The position numbers and the translations under genes are program-made. Below, piece after piece: positions 54,597 to 63,980 of a stretch of 64,000 nt of DNA. The stretch covers positions 62,001-126,000 of the forward strand of contig CAZBMZ010000008.1 in assembly GCA_964492845.1 (NCBI GenBank), in the 5' to 3' direction. This DNA comes from JADJPF01 sp964492845. Lineage in GTDB: Bacteria > Acidobacteriota > Blastocatellia > Chloracidobacteriales > JADJPF01. Below the pieces are notes generated by a model, which was not told where the DNA came from, searched no databases, and was given only the letters and a program-made list of their open reading frames with translations. Each line of letters opens with the position of its first letter. Position 1 is the first letter of the stretch.

Positions 54597-54610
54597 TACT
54601 AATATTAGTA
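54597..54610. repeat. 14-bp perfect palindrome upstream of the zinc-finger/TPR gene
   Basis: TACTAATATTAGTA is self-complementary and is followed by further TA-rich near-repeats (TATGCTAATAATACTAGC). It lies about 125 bases before the start codon. It may be an operator or simply low-complexity sequence. Confidence 0.3.
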
Positions 54611-54734
54611 TGCTAATAATACTAGCAATATGAATATTAATATGCTAAAGTGCGAGATTCATAGCAGTTTCTATTAGTTTCAAAACAATCAATAAATAGA
54701 TTAATCAAATTAAATTTTAATAAGTTAAAGGTGT

Positions 54735-56558
54735 GTGATTGTTTATATGAGTTTTCACCCTGAAGAATCATCTATGCCCGTCTGCACAACAGAAAATGTC
54801 CCTTTGTTTGTAATGTACGTTAAAAAAGAGTTATCTGAAGAACGGGCATTAAAACTTGAGCAACATTTTAAAGAATGTAGTGATTGTAAAATTAATTGTC
54901 TTTATACAAAAGAAATCCTTCAACTTAAACACCCTCTTTCTTGTGATGAAAAAACCTTTTTGTTAAAATACTTAACAGATCCTCTTTGGTATTATGCAAT
55001 TAGTAATGCTAAAAAGCAGATTTTATCTGAAGTAAAAGAATTAATACAAGAAAACAACCCCAATAACGTTAAAAAGTTAGATTTTGCTAGTAAAGCTGTT
55101 GATAAAACCATTGATAATCAAAACTATATTAAAAATATTTTTCAACAATACACTTATTTTATTGTAACTGTTTTAATGATTAGCTCTATTACTTTAGGCT
55201 ATTTTAGCTATATAACTATTACTAATAAAAATTTCAATTTATCATCCAAAAATTCTTTATCATCTTTATCAATAGTTGAAGCGAACAATAATCCATTTAT
55301 TGAAAGTAGCTTAGAATTTGCTGATAGTTTTCAAGAAAATATTCTTTATAAACAACTAGACACTAACATTAATGAGTATTTAACTACTAAAGATAATTTT
55401 TACTTAAAACAGTCAAAAATAATTGCTCAAGAATTACAAAACAAATATCAAGAAAATTATGGCGTGGACTTAGTTAGATATTACGAAACTGTACCAGTAG
55501 AAAAATTACCAGAACTCTCTATTTATCGTGGGCAAATGCTGTCATTACTTAATGAAGTATCTGGAGATAATTTTGAAAAAAGACTTAAAGATAGCCAAAA
55601 CTTAGAAAATAAATTTTTAAGACTAGGTAACACTATTGAAGCTTACAGAATTAAAACAACTAGTAATAAAATGTATACTTTTTTACGTGATTATAAGCAA
55701 ACAAAGATAACAGCAGATGAAGGATTGAAATTTTCTACAGACAACAACTACTTACTTTTACAAGGTTATTTTCTACTTTGGCAGGCAAACTTTTTAAGTG
55801 AAGAAGTTAGTCTTGAAGAGTCTGAAAAAACTTTCCAAGAAATTATTAAGATAGGTGAAAAGATAAAAATATATGATTTTGTTAGTCGTCCTAAGTTATC
55901 TTTAGCAACACTTTATCACCTTAATAATGAAGACCAAAAAAGTTTAGAAATGATTCAAAATTTATTAAATAACTCTGAGAAAATGAAAAAAGAACGAGTG
56001 ATTTCTTTAATGCAAATAGCTGGTCTAGCTTCATCTAACTTAAAACGATATGATTTATCAAAATCTTACCTAAAAGAGTCTATCCGTATTGCTAAAGACA
56101 TCAATAATTCAACATTTAGTTCAGATTCTATAGCTAGATCTTACACATACTTATCATTAGTTTCTGCTGAATTAAAAAATTTTTCTGATAGTGAAGAATA
56201 TCATCTCAAATCCATTGCAGAAGTTAATAAACTAATAAATTATGCTGGTAGATCAAATACAGTATTTTTAATATCTGGTTATTACGGTAAAACTAAGTTA
56301 CTAGCAGGAGATTTTCAAGCAGCAACAAAAATCTATCAAGATAACTTAGCTTTGTTTCAAGAATTAAACTTAAAAAATAACTTAGAACTAAGTCAATTAA
56401 ATGAAGGGCTAGCAATAGCATTAAAAGAACTTAATAAAATAGATGAAGCTGAAAAATATTTTGCTACTGCTAGCCAGTACCGCAAATTAGCTGAAAATAA
56501 CAAAGAAATAGCTAATTGCTTTTTATCTTTTGTGCCAACTTCTTGCCAAATAAACTAA
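54735..56558 (+). CDS. Membrane protein with anti-sigma-type zinc finger and TPR-like repeats
   Basis: A 607-aa protein. Residues about 20-60 form a zf-HC2-like motif (H44-x3-C48-x2-C51 in QHFKECSDCK), the module of zinc-binding anti-sigma factors. A single transmembrane helix lies at about 141-160, and the remaining ~440 residues are helical TPR-like repeats, presumably periplasmic. The start is uncertain: GTG 54735 has AAGG close upstream, ATG 54747 would shorten it by four residues; either is plausible. No sigma-factor gene is adjacent. The topology suggests an envelope sensor that holds a cytoplasmic sigma factor, which is inference. Confidence 0.7.
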   Translation: MIVYMSFHPEESSMPVCTTENVPLFVMYVKKELSEERALKLEQHFKECSDCKINCLYTKEILQLKHPLSCDEKTFLLKYLTDPLWYYAISNAKKQILSEVKELIQENNPNNVKKLDFASKAVDKTIDNQNYIKNIFQQYTYFIVTVLMISSITLGYFSYITITNKNFNLSSKNSLSSLSIVEANNNPFIESSLEFADSFQENILYKQLDTNINEYLTTKDNFYLKQSKIIAQELQNKYQENYGVDLVRYYETVPVEKLPELSIYRGQMLSLLNEVSGDNFEKRLKDSQNLENKFLRLGNTIEAYRIKTTSNKMYTFLRDYKQTKITADEGLKFSTDNNYLLLQGYFLLWQANFLSEEVSLEESEKTFQEIIKIGEKIKIYDFVSRPKLSLATLYHLNNEDQKSLEMIQNLLNNSEKMKKERVISLMQIAGLASSNLKRYDLSKSYLKESIRIAKDINNSTFSSDSIARSYTYLSLVSAELKNFSDSEEYHLKSIAEVNKLINYAGRSNTVFLISGYYGKTKLLAGDFQAATKIYQDNLALFQELNLKNNLELSQLNEGLAIALKELNKIDEAEKYFATASQYRKLAENNKEIANCFLSFVPTSCQIN

Positions 56559-57362
56559 TTATTTGATTGAAGACTTACCAAAAATAACTGTTTCACAAAT
56601 TACAGGTTTAGGATAAAAACTAGCTTTTTCAACTGGAATCGGCATAAATTTAGGAACATTGATTTTTACCATATCATAATAAAAAACAAAGTGGTCAATA
56701 TTCATCATGTCTTTTGATGGTAAATTGCTGATTGTTACCGAATAACTAGTATTTGGTTGATACGCTAAACTAACCTCATTTTTTAACCCACTAATAACTA
56801 AGCTATCTTGTTTATCTAGCCCAACTTTAAGTGTAGGTCTTCCAATTTCACGATTAAATTTATGTAATGTGCTACCTGAAACAAATTGATATTTATCTGC
56901 TGTTACATTCTCAGCATAAAACATTCCTGCATTAAAGTGTATTTTGGCAAAAAAATTGTCTTTTAAGTAAAGCTGTTTTTGAAACAAATCATTTTCAATA
57001 TCTAAACACCAACGAAAATCTTGTTTATCTTTACTCATATCAGGAGAATAATAGCGTTTAGGTTGCAGCCTATTGTTAGGCACATTAACACTTAGTGTTT
57101 TTTCTTTTAATTCATCGGCCTTAATTGTATCAACAAGTGTTTCTTTACCTTGCTTAATTTGCTTAATCTCAATACTAGCTACATGATGATGAACATCTAA
57201 AATACCTGCACTTACGCGACTAGGCTCACCAAAAGCAATTGCTTGAAGTCCATCAAAATGAAAACTTACTTCGCATTTGCTGCTTGCATCTACATTAACT
57301 TTAGTCATTGACAAACAAAAGCAAACTACAAAAAACATCACTAAAATAAAACTTTTCTTCAT
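56559..57362 (-). CDS. Secreted hypothetical protein
   Basis: A 267-aa exported protein, not recognised. A signal peptide covers about residues 1-27 (hydrophobic core, then NVDASS). The mature part is beta-rich, with LDVHHHVASIEIKQ near residue 55, two cysteines in the first half (KCEVSF and RWCLDIEND) and one near the end (KPVICETVIFG). AAGGGG precedes ATG 57362. Its stop codon directly abuts the stop of the convergent zinc-finger/TPR gene, with no terminator between. No function is proposed. Confidence 0.6.
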   Translation of the reverse strand: MKKSFILVMFFVVCFCLSMTKVNVDASSKCEVSFHFDGLQAIAFGEPSRVSAGILDVHHHVASIEIKQIKQGKETLVDTIKADELKEKTLSVNVPNNRLQPKRYYSPDMSKDKQDFRWCLDIENDLFQKQLYLKDNFFAKIHFNAGMFYAENVTADKYQFVSGSTLHKFNREIGRPTLKVGLDKQDSLVISGLKNEVSLAYQPNTSYSVTISNLPSKDMMNIDHFVFYYDMVKINVPKFMPIPVEKASFYPKPVICETVIFGKSSIK

Positions 57363-57584
57363 ACTTTTTTCCCCTTAATTAATAATTTTTTGGTAACTTA
57401 TTTACAAATAATAAAAAAGACATAATACCTTATTAGTAGTGGCTTATTACTTTATTACTACTATATATTGTAGTAAAACAACAATTAAATTCTTATGCAA
57501 ATTAATATTTTTTACCCCCTGTAATTTCAATAAATAACAAGCGATCAGCAACCCGATCAAATAGAAAAATGCAAGAAATTTGGT

Positions 57585-58304
57585 TTATTCTTCGGTTGGT
57601 TTAATTAAAATTTGTAGTTTTTCTTTTGCCCGACTTGCAGCTAAAGACCTGGGATAACGGCTAAGAATTTGTTTATAGACCCTACCATCATAACGATAGA
57701 GTTTTTCCTGTGTATCAATATAAAAATTTATTCCTAAACGGCTATATTTATCTAAAACAGAATAGTTAAGCAAATAACGTTCAAGACTTAATTCTTTATC
57801 AAGTTGTTCGGGAAGTCGGCGAGAAATTTTTTTGGAAAGTTCTAAGGCAATTTTTTCTGCTGTGTCTCCTTCTGCTAACAAAGCATCAGGACAAAAGCGG
57901 GATTTAGGAAAATTAGTAACTAAGGTTTGGGCTAAAACAATTTTGTCAATCCCTTTAGATGCTTCTATTAAGCGCATAAGACGAGCATCATCACCAGGTT
58001 GTGATGGGCTAACTACTGCTGCTGCATCAATAAAACCTCTAGTTCTACGTGTTACAGCTATATAATAGTACTTAATCCCATCAGAAGCTTTTATAGTAGA
58101 GATAACAAAAATTTTCCGACCAACTCTTAGCCTACGTAAACAAGTTGAAGTTACTTTTGGAGATTTTCTTAAGGCTGAAAGTCCATCATCTATTACAAAA
58201 GCACGTCTAAATTGTCCATCAGCATTCCAGGCTTCTTTTTCGGCAGCTTGAACAGAGAAACTAAAAAAGCATAGTAAAGTTATAATAAAAAAGAGTTTTT
58301 GCAT
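57585..58304 (-). CDS. Secreted protein with an SH3-like domain
   Basis: Exported protein of 239 aa from ATG 58304, chosen over GTG 58313 because AAGG lies 8 bases upstream. The signal peptide is MQKLFFIITLLCFFSFSVQA. About residues 35-95 resemble a bacterial SH3 (SH3b) domain (RKSPKVTSTCLRRLRVGRKIFVIS...YYYIAV...RGFIDAAAVV). The rest is helical with DALLAEGDTAEKIAL and ILSRYPRSLAASRAKEKL, reminiscent of TPR-like units. A periplasmic role at the cell wall is possible. No neighbours suggest a pathway; rfaE2 is divergent. Confidence 0.65.
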   Translation of the reverse strand: MQKLFFIITLLCFFSFSVQAAEKEAWNADGQFRRAFVIDDGLSALRKSPKVTSTCLRRLRVGRKIFVISTIKASDGIKYYYIAVTRRTRGFIDAAAVVSPSQPGDDARLMRLIEASKGIDKIVLAQTLVTNFPKSRFCPDALLAEGDTAEKIALELSKKISRRLPEQLDKELSLERYLLNYSVLDKYSRLGINFYIDTQEKLYRYDGRVYKQILSRYPRSLAASRAKEKLQILIKPTEE

Positions 58305-58412
58305 AAAATTCACCTTGATAAAATTTTTCTTAAATTTTTATCAAGCTATAGATGCAAAATGCACAAGATACTTGCCGAGAGTTTCGGAAAGTTGTAGATT
58401 GTTTAGTTTCTT

Positions 58413-58922
58413 ATGGAAAAAATTCTTTCTCTTAACCAACTTTTAGAAATTCGCCTTCAAGCTAAACAGCAAGGTCAAAAAGTAGTTTTTACCAATGGCT
58501 GTTTTGATGTAATTCATCCTGGCCATATTGCTTATCTTAAAGAAGCACGTTCTCTAGGAAATTTGCTAATTGTTGCAATTAATAGCGATAAATCTATTCA
58601 AAATATTAAGGGGCCCCTTCGTCCTATTTTGACAGAAAATGAACGAGCTATTGTTATAGCAGCATTAGAAATGGTTAGTTATGTAACTATTTTTGATGAA
58701 GAAACTCCACATAAGATAATTACTACAGTATTGCCAGATATATTAGTAAAAGGCGGTGACTGGTCATTAGATAATATTATAGGTCGTAAGGAAGTAGAGG
58801 CTGCTGGAGGACAAGTCTTGTCTTTACCATATTTAGCAGGTGCTTCAACTACTGACATTATTGGTAGAATTTTAAGTAGGTATTCTAGTAATGAACACCA
58901 AAACAACGACCCCATTAACTAA
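58413..58922 (+). CDS. rfaE2: D-glycero-beta-D-manno-heptose 1-phosphate adenylyltransferase
   Basis: Adenylates heptose 1-phosphate to give ADP-heptose for LPS inner core, in the cytoplasm. At 169 aa it is the stand-alone transferase domain; the kinase half of fused HldE is not encoded nearby. The nucleotidyltransferase motif is TNGCFDVIHPGHIAYLKEA (HPGH), and the family tail VLSLPYLAGASTTDIIGRIL is present. The last 32 bases overlap the start of mfd in another frame. Presence of this gene supports an LPS-bearing outer membrane. Confidence 0.93.
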   Translation: MEKILSLNQLLEIRLQAKQQGQKVVFTNGCFDVIHPGHIAYLKEARSLGNLLIVAINSDKSIQNIKGPLRPILTENERAIVIAALEMVSYVTIFDEETPHKIITTVLPDILVKGGDWSLDNIIGRKEVEAAGGQVLSLPYLAGASTTDIIGRILSRYSSNEHQNNDPIN

Positions 58923-61900
58923 TTTTTTTTCTAGTCTTAATTTTCGTAGGCTATTAAAAGACTTACAAGCCGCTAATCAGGCCGTTGTAGTAAGTGCAAT
59001 GACTGGTTCTGCTAAAGCATTGCTAATAGCTGCATTAAATAAAGAACTTTCCCGCCCAATATTTACAATTGTTCGTAGCAACAAAGAATTAGAAACACTA
59101 GAAAAAGACTTAAGATTTTTCCATCAAATCCTACATCCTACTAAATCTACTGATGATAAAACCAAACCTAAAACAGAAGCCATTTTAACTTTACCATCAG
59201 CAGAAGTTGACCCTTATCAAGGTCTTTCGCCACATGCGGAAATAGAGCAGAAACGCGCTTTTGCCCTAGATACATTAGCTCTAGGCGGAGGAGAGTTATT
59301 AATTACTACTGCTAGTGCCTTAATTGAAAGAACTCCATCGCCTAAACAAATGCTAAATTTAAGTATTCAACTAAAAGTAGGTGAAGATTGCCCACCTGAT
59401 TTGGTAGTTGATATGCTTTTTGCTAATGGTTATTTACGAGAAGATCCTATAAGCACCATTGGATCTTATAGTTTACGTGGTGGAATTTTAGATGTCTTTT
59501 CTCCTAATTATTTAGAACCTCTTAGAATAGAGTTTTTTGGCGATACTTTAGAATCCATTCGCACCTTTGACTTAGAAACCCAACGTTCTAAGGAAATACT
59601 ACAAGCTTGCCGACTCTTACCAATGAGAACTCAAACGGCTAGCCCAGATGAATTACGAAGTTTTGCCCGTAAAGCTAGAGATTATTGGAAAGAGCCACAA
59701 TACCAAAAAGAATTATCTAATTTATTGCTAGCGGCTGAAGCAGGAGAATGTTTTGAAGGCTGGGAATATCTACTCCCTTTGGTAAACCCTTTAGAATCAT
59801 CTATTTTTGACTATCTACGCAATCCTTTAGTAATTATTGATGAACCTAGTGAAATAGCTCAGGAGCTAGAAAAATGGTTTCTAAAAGCTAATACTAGTTA
59901 TAATTTGCTTAATGATTCTGGAAGTTTAGCACTACCTCCTGAAAAACTTCTTATGACCACTGAAGGCTTACGCGCCCGCCTAGACCATAGACAACGCTTA
60001 GAGTTACGTTTACTTGGAATTGAAGCAGCACAAATAGATAATCAGTTTGAAACAGAAACACAGCAAACAAAGAACTTATTTCTCTTCCCTATAGAAGCTT
60101 GTTCAAATGAACATCCCCTTAATAGTCATTCGACACAACGCTATCATGGCCGTATCCCTGATTTAGCTACAAATCTAACTAAGTGGCAAAAAAATGAGGA
60201 TATTAGCATTTTAGTAATGCCTAGTTTAGGCGTTGCAGAAAGAATTGTTGAAATCCTGCGGGATTATTCTGTTAAAGCAGAACTTAGAACAGATTTAAGT
60301 CAGCTAATTTCTAATAACTCTAATGGAATAATAGTAGCTATAGGTAGGCTTTCTGCTGGGTGCGAACTACCAACAGCTAAACTAAGATTTTTAGTTGAAA
60401 CAGATATATTTGATGAAACAACTAGCGTAGATCTTCGTCAAACTCAATCACGTCGAAAACGTAATCAAATTAGCTCTTTTTTATCAGACTTTAGAGACTT
60501 AAAACCAGGGGATTTTGTAGTCCACATAGATCATGGAATAGGGCAATTTCAAGGTTTGCAACAAATGGAAGTTAGCCCGACGCTAAAACGCGAATTTATG
60601 TTGCTTACCTATGCTGAAGGAACCAAGCTTTATGTTCCTGTAGAGCGTTTGGACTTGGTGCAAAAATTTTCTAGTGCTGAAACTGCTTCCCGCCCCTCTT
60701 TAGATAAACTAGGCGGCTTAAATTGGCAAAAAACAAAATCCCGTGTTAAAAAAGCTATGCGGGATATGGCTGAGGAATTACTTAAACTTTATGCAGAACG
60801 TAAATTAGTAAAACGTACTCCCTTTAGTCAAGATAGCCCCTGGCAACAAGAGTTTGAAGATGCTTTTGAATATCAACTCACAGTTGATCAAGAAACTGCT
60901 TTAGGTGATATAAAAGTTGATCTACATTCTGATACCCCAATGGATCGCCTGCTTTGTGGAGATGTTGGATTTGGTAAAACTGAAGTAGCTATGCGAGCAG
61001 CATTTAAGGCTGTTATGGAAGCTAAACAAATTGCTGTGCTAGCACCTACTACAATACTAGCGTATCAACACTATAAAACTTTCCAAAAAAGACTTACTTC
61101 TTTTCCTATAACAATTGATTTGCTTTCTCGTTTTCGCTCTCCTAAAGAACAAAAAGATACTATCCAACGACTAAGTGAAGGTAAAGTAGATATAATTATT
61201 GGCACTCATCGCTTACTTTCTAAAGATATTCAATTTAAGTCTTTGGGCCTAGTAATCGTTGATGAAGAGCAACGTTTTGGCGTAACACATAAAGAAAAAC
61301 TTAAGCAAATGCGACGACGTGTAGATGTTCTAACTATGTCTGCAACCCCGATTCCACGAACATTAAATATGTCTTTAGCTGGACTTAGGGATATGTCTGT
61401 AATTGAAACTCCTCCATCAGATCGTTTAGCTGTACAAACTCACGTAGTACAATTTAATGAAGGCGTTATTCGTAGTGCTATAGAAATGGAACTCCAACGC
61501 GGTGGACAAGTTTTTTTTGTACATAACCGAGTAGAAACTATTTATTCAATTGCTGATTCAATTAGAAAACTAGTCCCAACAGCTAGAATAGTTGTTGGTC
61601 ATGGTCAGCTAAACGAAACTGAGCTAGAAGATGTAATGATGAAGTTTATACAGCATGAAAGCGATGTATTAGTTGCAACTACAATTATTGAAAATGGGAT
61701 AGATATCCCTCTAGCTAACACAATTATTATTGACCAGGCCGATCATTATGGACTCTCTCAACTTTATCAACTACGTGGCCGAGTAGGTCGTTCTAGTCGT
61801 CGTGCTTACGCTTATTTACTAGTGCCATCTGAACAAAACCTAACTCCCATTGCTAGACGTAGGCTTGCTGCAATTAGGGAATTTTCCGACTTAGGTTCTG

Positions 61901-62499
61901 GTTTTCGTATTGCAGCACTAGATTTAGAACTACGTGGTGCAGGTAATTTACTAGGTGGTCAACAGTCCGGTCATCTAGACACTATTGGCTTTGATCTTTA
62001 TTGTCAAATGCTGGAAAGAACTGTCCAAGAGCTAAGAGGCGAACCTATTGAGGAAGATACTGCTGTAACAATTAATCTAGGGGTAGATATCCGTATTCCA
62101 GAAGATTATATTTCTGATATGGGACAAAGACTACGTACTTATAAGCGTATCTCTACAGCTAGCGAAAAAGATTTAGTTAATATTCAAGCCGAATTAGCTG
62201 ATCGTTATGGTCGTAGACCTCAAGCAGTAGAAAATTTATTTAGTTATGCTCGACTTCGTTCTTTTGCTAGTAGTTTAGGGGTTATTTCTATTGACCGAGA
62301 AATAAAAAACTTAAATATTAAGTGGAAAGAAAAAGCACAAATAGACACAAACAAACTTATTCAGTTTGTTGCATCCAACAAAGATGTGAGCTTTTCACCT
62401 TCTGGAGTGTTAAAAATTAGGTTGGCAGATAATTTTGTAGATTCAGAGGTTTTTCAGGTAGTCGAAAACCTCTTGCGCAAATTTGTTAGGCCAACATAA
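58891..62499 (+). CDS. mfd: Transcription-repair coupling factor
   Basis: DNA translocase that removes stalled RNA polymerase and recruits UvrA, 1202 aa, normal length. N-terminal UvrB-like homology (DPYQGLSPHAEIEQKRAFAL), an RNA-polymerase-interacting region (PGDFVVHIDHGIGQFQGL), the helicase Walker A GDVGFGKTEVAMRAAFKAV, DEEQ box VDEEQRFGVTHKEK, TMSATPIPRTLNMSL, and helicase C-terminal motifs QLRGRVGRSSRRAYAYL are all present. A TRCF C-terminal domain follows. ATG 58891 overlaps rfaE2 by 32 bases; a later start is possible but the next Met (about residue 37) would cut into the conserved region. Confidence 0.96.
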   Translation: MNTKTTTPLTNFFSSLNFRRLLKDLQAANQAVVVSAMTGSAKALLIAALNKELSRPIFTIVRSNKELETLEKDLRFFHQILHPTKSTDDKTKPKTEAILTLPSAEVDPYQGLSPHAEIEQKRAFALDTLALGGGELLITTASALIERTPSPKQMLNLSIQLKVGEDCPPDLVVDMLFANGYLREDPISTIGSYSLRGGILDVFSPNYLEPLRIEFFGDTLESIRTFDLETQRSKEILQACRLLPMRTQTASPDELRSFARKARDYWKEPQYQKELSNLLLAAEAGECFEGWEYLLPLVNPLESSIFDYLRNPLVIIDEPSEIAQELEKWFLKANTSYNLLNDSGSLALPPEKLLMTTEGLRARLDHRQRLELRLLGIEAAQIDNQFETETQQTKNLFLFPIEACSNEHPLNSHSTQRYHGRIPDLATNLTKWQKNEDISILVMPSLGVAERIVEILRDYSVKAELRTDLSQLISNNSNGIIVAIGRLSAGCELPTAKLRFLVETDIFDETTSVDLRQTQSRRKRNQISSFLSDFRDLKPGDFVVHIDHGIGQFQGLQQMEVSPTLKREFMLLTYAEGTKLYVPVERLDLVQKFSSAETASRPSLDKLGGLNWQKTKSRVKKAMRDMAEELLKLYAERKLVKRTPFSQDSPWQQEFEDAFEYQLTVDQETALGDIKVDLHSDTPMDRLLCGDVGFGKTEVAMRAAFKAVMEAKQIAVLAPTTILAYQHYKTFQKRLTSFPITIDLLSRFRSPKEQKDTIQRLSEGKVDIIIGTHRLLSKDIQFKSLGLVIVDEEQRFGVTHKEKLKQMRRRVDVLTMSATPIPRTLNMSLAGLRDMSVIETPPSDRLAVQTHVVQFNEGVIRSAIEMELQRGGQVFFVHNRVETIYSIADSIRKLVPTARIVVGHGQLNETELEDVMMKFIQHESDVLVATTIIENGIDIPLANTIIIDQADHYGLSQLYQLRGRVGRSSRRAYAYLLVPSEQNLTPIARRRLAAIREFSDLGSGFRIAALDLELRGAGNLLGGQQSGHLDTIGFDLYCQMLERTVQELRGEPIEEDTAVTINLGVDIRIPEDYISDMGQRLRTYKRISTASEKDLVNIQAELADRYGRRPQAVENLFSYARLRSFASSLGVISIDREIKNLNIKWKEKAQIDTNKLIQFVASNKDVSFSPSGVLKIRLADNFVDSEVFQVVENLLRKFVRPT

Positions 62500-62577
62500 A
62501 CTAAGACCTGATAAAACAAGTTAAATTAAATAATCTATTCCAACTCAATCTGTTTAATTTGATGGAGTTTAAAATTT

Positions 62578-63585
62578 ATGAAGTTTAGTCGATTTTTCTT
62601 TACAGCAATATTAATTGCTTTGCTAAGCATCTCCATTTTTGCCCAAGAACCCCAATTAGTAGATGAAACTGTTGCAAGGGTCAATACAGATATAATAACT
62701 CTTTCTGCTTTAACAAAGGCCAAGGCAGCTTATAAACAAGAACTTCTAGCCAAATTCAATAATGATCCAGCTAAAGCAGATGATGAATATAAGAAAAATG
62801 AGAGTAATATCTTAAATATTCTTATTGAAGATAGGCTTATTAATCAACGTGCTTCAGAACTAGCAATTGATGTTGAAGCTGAAGTAAACCAAGCCTTTGT
62901 CCGTCTTTCTGAACAAGCACAAATGAGCTTAACTGAGTTTCAAGATTACTTAGTTCAGCAAAATATTGACGCAGAAGATTTACGTAAATCTTTTCGTACC
63001 GATGCACAACGTAGAATTATTTTATTTCGGGAAATAATTAACCCAATCTATGACAAAGTAACAGTGGAAGAAAAACGTGCTTGGTTTGATAGCCATGCTG
63101 AAATTTTTAAGCTTCCAGGAGAAGTTACTATAAGTGAAATCTTTGTTTCATTTGAAGGGCGTTCTGAAGCCGAAGCCGCAGCACTTTCTAAACAAGTTGT
63201 AGCTGATGCACGAGCAGGAAAATCATTTGCAGATCTAAATAAACTCTATTCTGACCCAAAACGAGAATCAACTAAAAAGGGTGGTCAATTGCCTCCTTTT
63301 AAGGATAGTGACTTAATCGATTATCTACGTAAATTAGTAGATAATATGAAAGTTAATGATGTGTCGGATCCTGTTCGTTTAGATAAAGGCTTTCAAATTA
63401 TTCAATTAAATGAATATAAACAAGCAGGTTTAAGAGATTTTACAGAAGTTGAGCAATATATTGCTCAAGAAATAGCTTTTGAAAGAGGTAATGGAAAGTT
63501 AAAAGATTATTTCAAAAAGCTAAGAGAAAAATCTTATATACGTATTGCTGAAGCCTATAAACCATCTAGTGATAGCAGTGATTAA
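62578..63585 (+). CDS. SurA-like periplasmic chaperone / peptidyl-prolyl isomerase
   Basis: Exported folding factor of 335 aa. The signal peptide is about residues 1-22 (ending ISIFAQ). A helical SurA-N-like domain (about 30-160) leads to one parvulin (PpiC) domain at about 180-285, with EVTISEIFVSF, SFADLNKLYSDPKRESTKKGGQLPPF and RLDKGFQIIQLNEY. In E. coli SurA helps outer-membrane proteins fold; here it has one parvulin domain rather than two. GGAG lies shortly before ATG 62578. It lies between mfd and an S4-domain gene. Confidence 0.9.
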   Translation: MKFSRFFFTAILIALLSISIFAQEPQLVDETVARVNTDIITLSALTKAKAAYKQELLAKFNNDPAKADDEYKKNESNILNILIEDRLINQRASELAIDVEAEVNQAFVRLSEQAQMSLTEFQDYLVQQNIDAEDLRKSFRTDAQRRIILFREIINPIYDKVTVEEKRAWFDSHAEIFKLPGEVTISEIFVSFEGRSEAEAAALSKQVVADARAGKSFADLNKLYSDPKRESTKKGGQLPPFKDSDLIDYLRKLVDNMKVNDVSDPVRLDKGFQIIQLNEYKQAGLRDFTEVEQYIAQEIAFERGNGKLKDYFKKLREKSYIRIAEAYKPSSDSSD

Positions 63586-63607
63586 CCTTAAATTATTAGT
63601 TTTTAGA

Positions 63608-63634
63608 AAAAAGCACGCAAAATGCGTGCTTTTT
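63608..63634 (+). terminator. Strong intrinsic terminator after the SurA-like gene
   Basis: An 11-bp stem, AAAAAGCACGC with GCGTGCTTTTT, has a five-base loop and ends in a T-run, 23 bases after the stop codon. Confidence 0.9.
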
Positions 63635-63677
63635 CCTTGTAATTGCTTAATTATAAATAACTTTGTAGCTTAATTTT

Positions 63678-63980
63678 ATGAGATTAGATTTATTCTTAAA
63701 ACTTAGTCGTCTTGTGATTCGTCGAACTGTTGCAGCAGAAATCTGCCGAGCAGGAGCAATACTGATAAATGACCTGCCAGCTAAAGCAGGACGAGAAATT
63801 AAAGTAGGCGACAAACTAACATTAAGACGACGTGGACAAAAACTTTCTGTTCGTGTTGCTTTAATTCCTACAGGCAATGTTTCTAAAGCTATAGCTCCAA
63901 CTCTCTATGAAATCTTAAGTAGCGAACCATTTAACGAAATAGATAACATATTGACTGTAGATGCTGATAGCTCAGATTAG
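63678..63980 (+). CDS. S4-domain RNA-binding protein, RqcP/Hsp15-like
   Basis: A 100-aa protein. Residues 1-60 are a compact S4 domain: MRLDLFLKLSRLVIRRTVAAE, CRAGAILINDLPAKAGREIKVGD. Small S4 proteins of this type include RqcP (YabO), which assists ribosome quality control with stalled 50S subunits, and heat-shock protein Hsp15; the neighbourhood after mfd resembles that of Bacillus yabO. The C-terminal 40 residues are acidic and unrelated. It is preceded by a terminator, so it should have its own promoter. Confidence 0.85.
   Translation: MRLDLFLKLSRLVIRRTVAAEICRAGAILINDLPAKAGREIKVGDKLTLRRRGQKLSVRVALIPTGNVSKAIAPTLYEILSSEPFNEIDNILTVDADSSD

Noticed and set aside
54597..54610. Recombination site (dif or att)
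   Set aside because: The palindrome is short and AT-only in its core, and there is no adjacent recombinase or duplicated partner.
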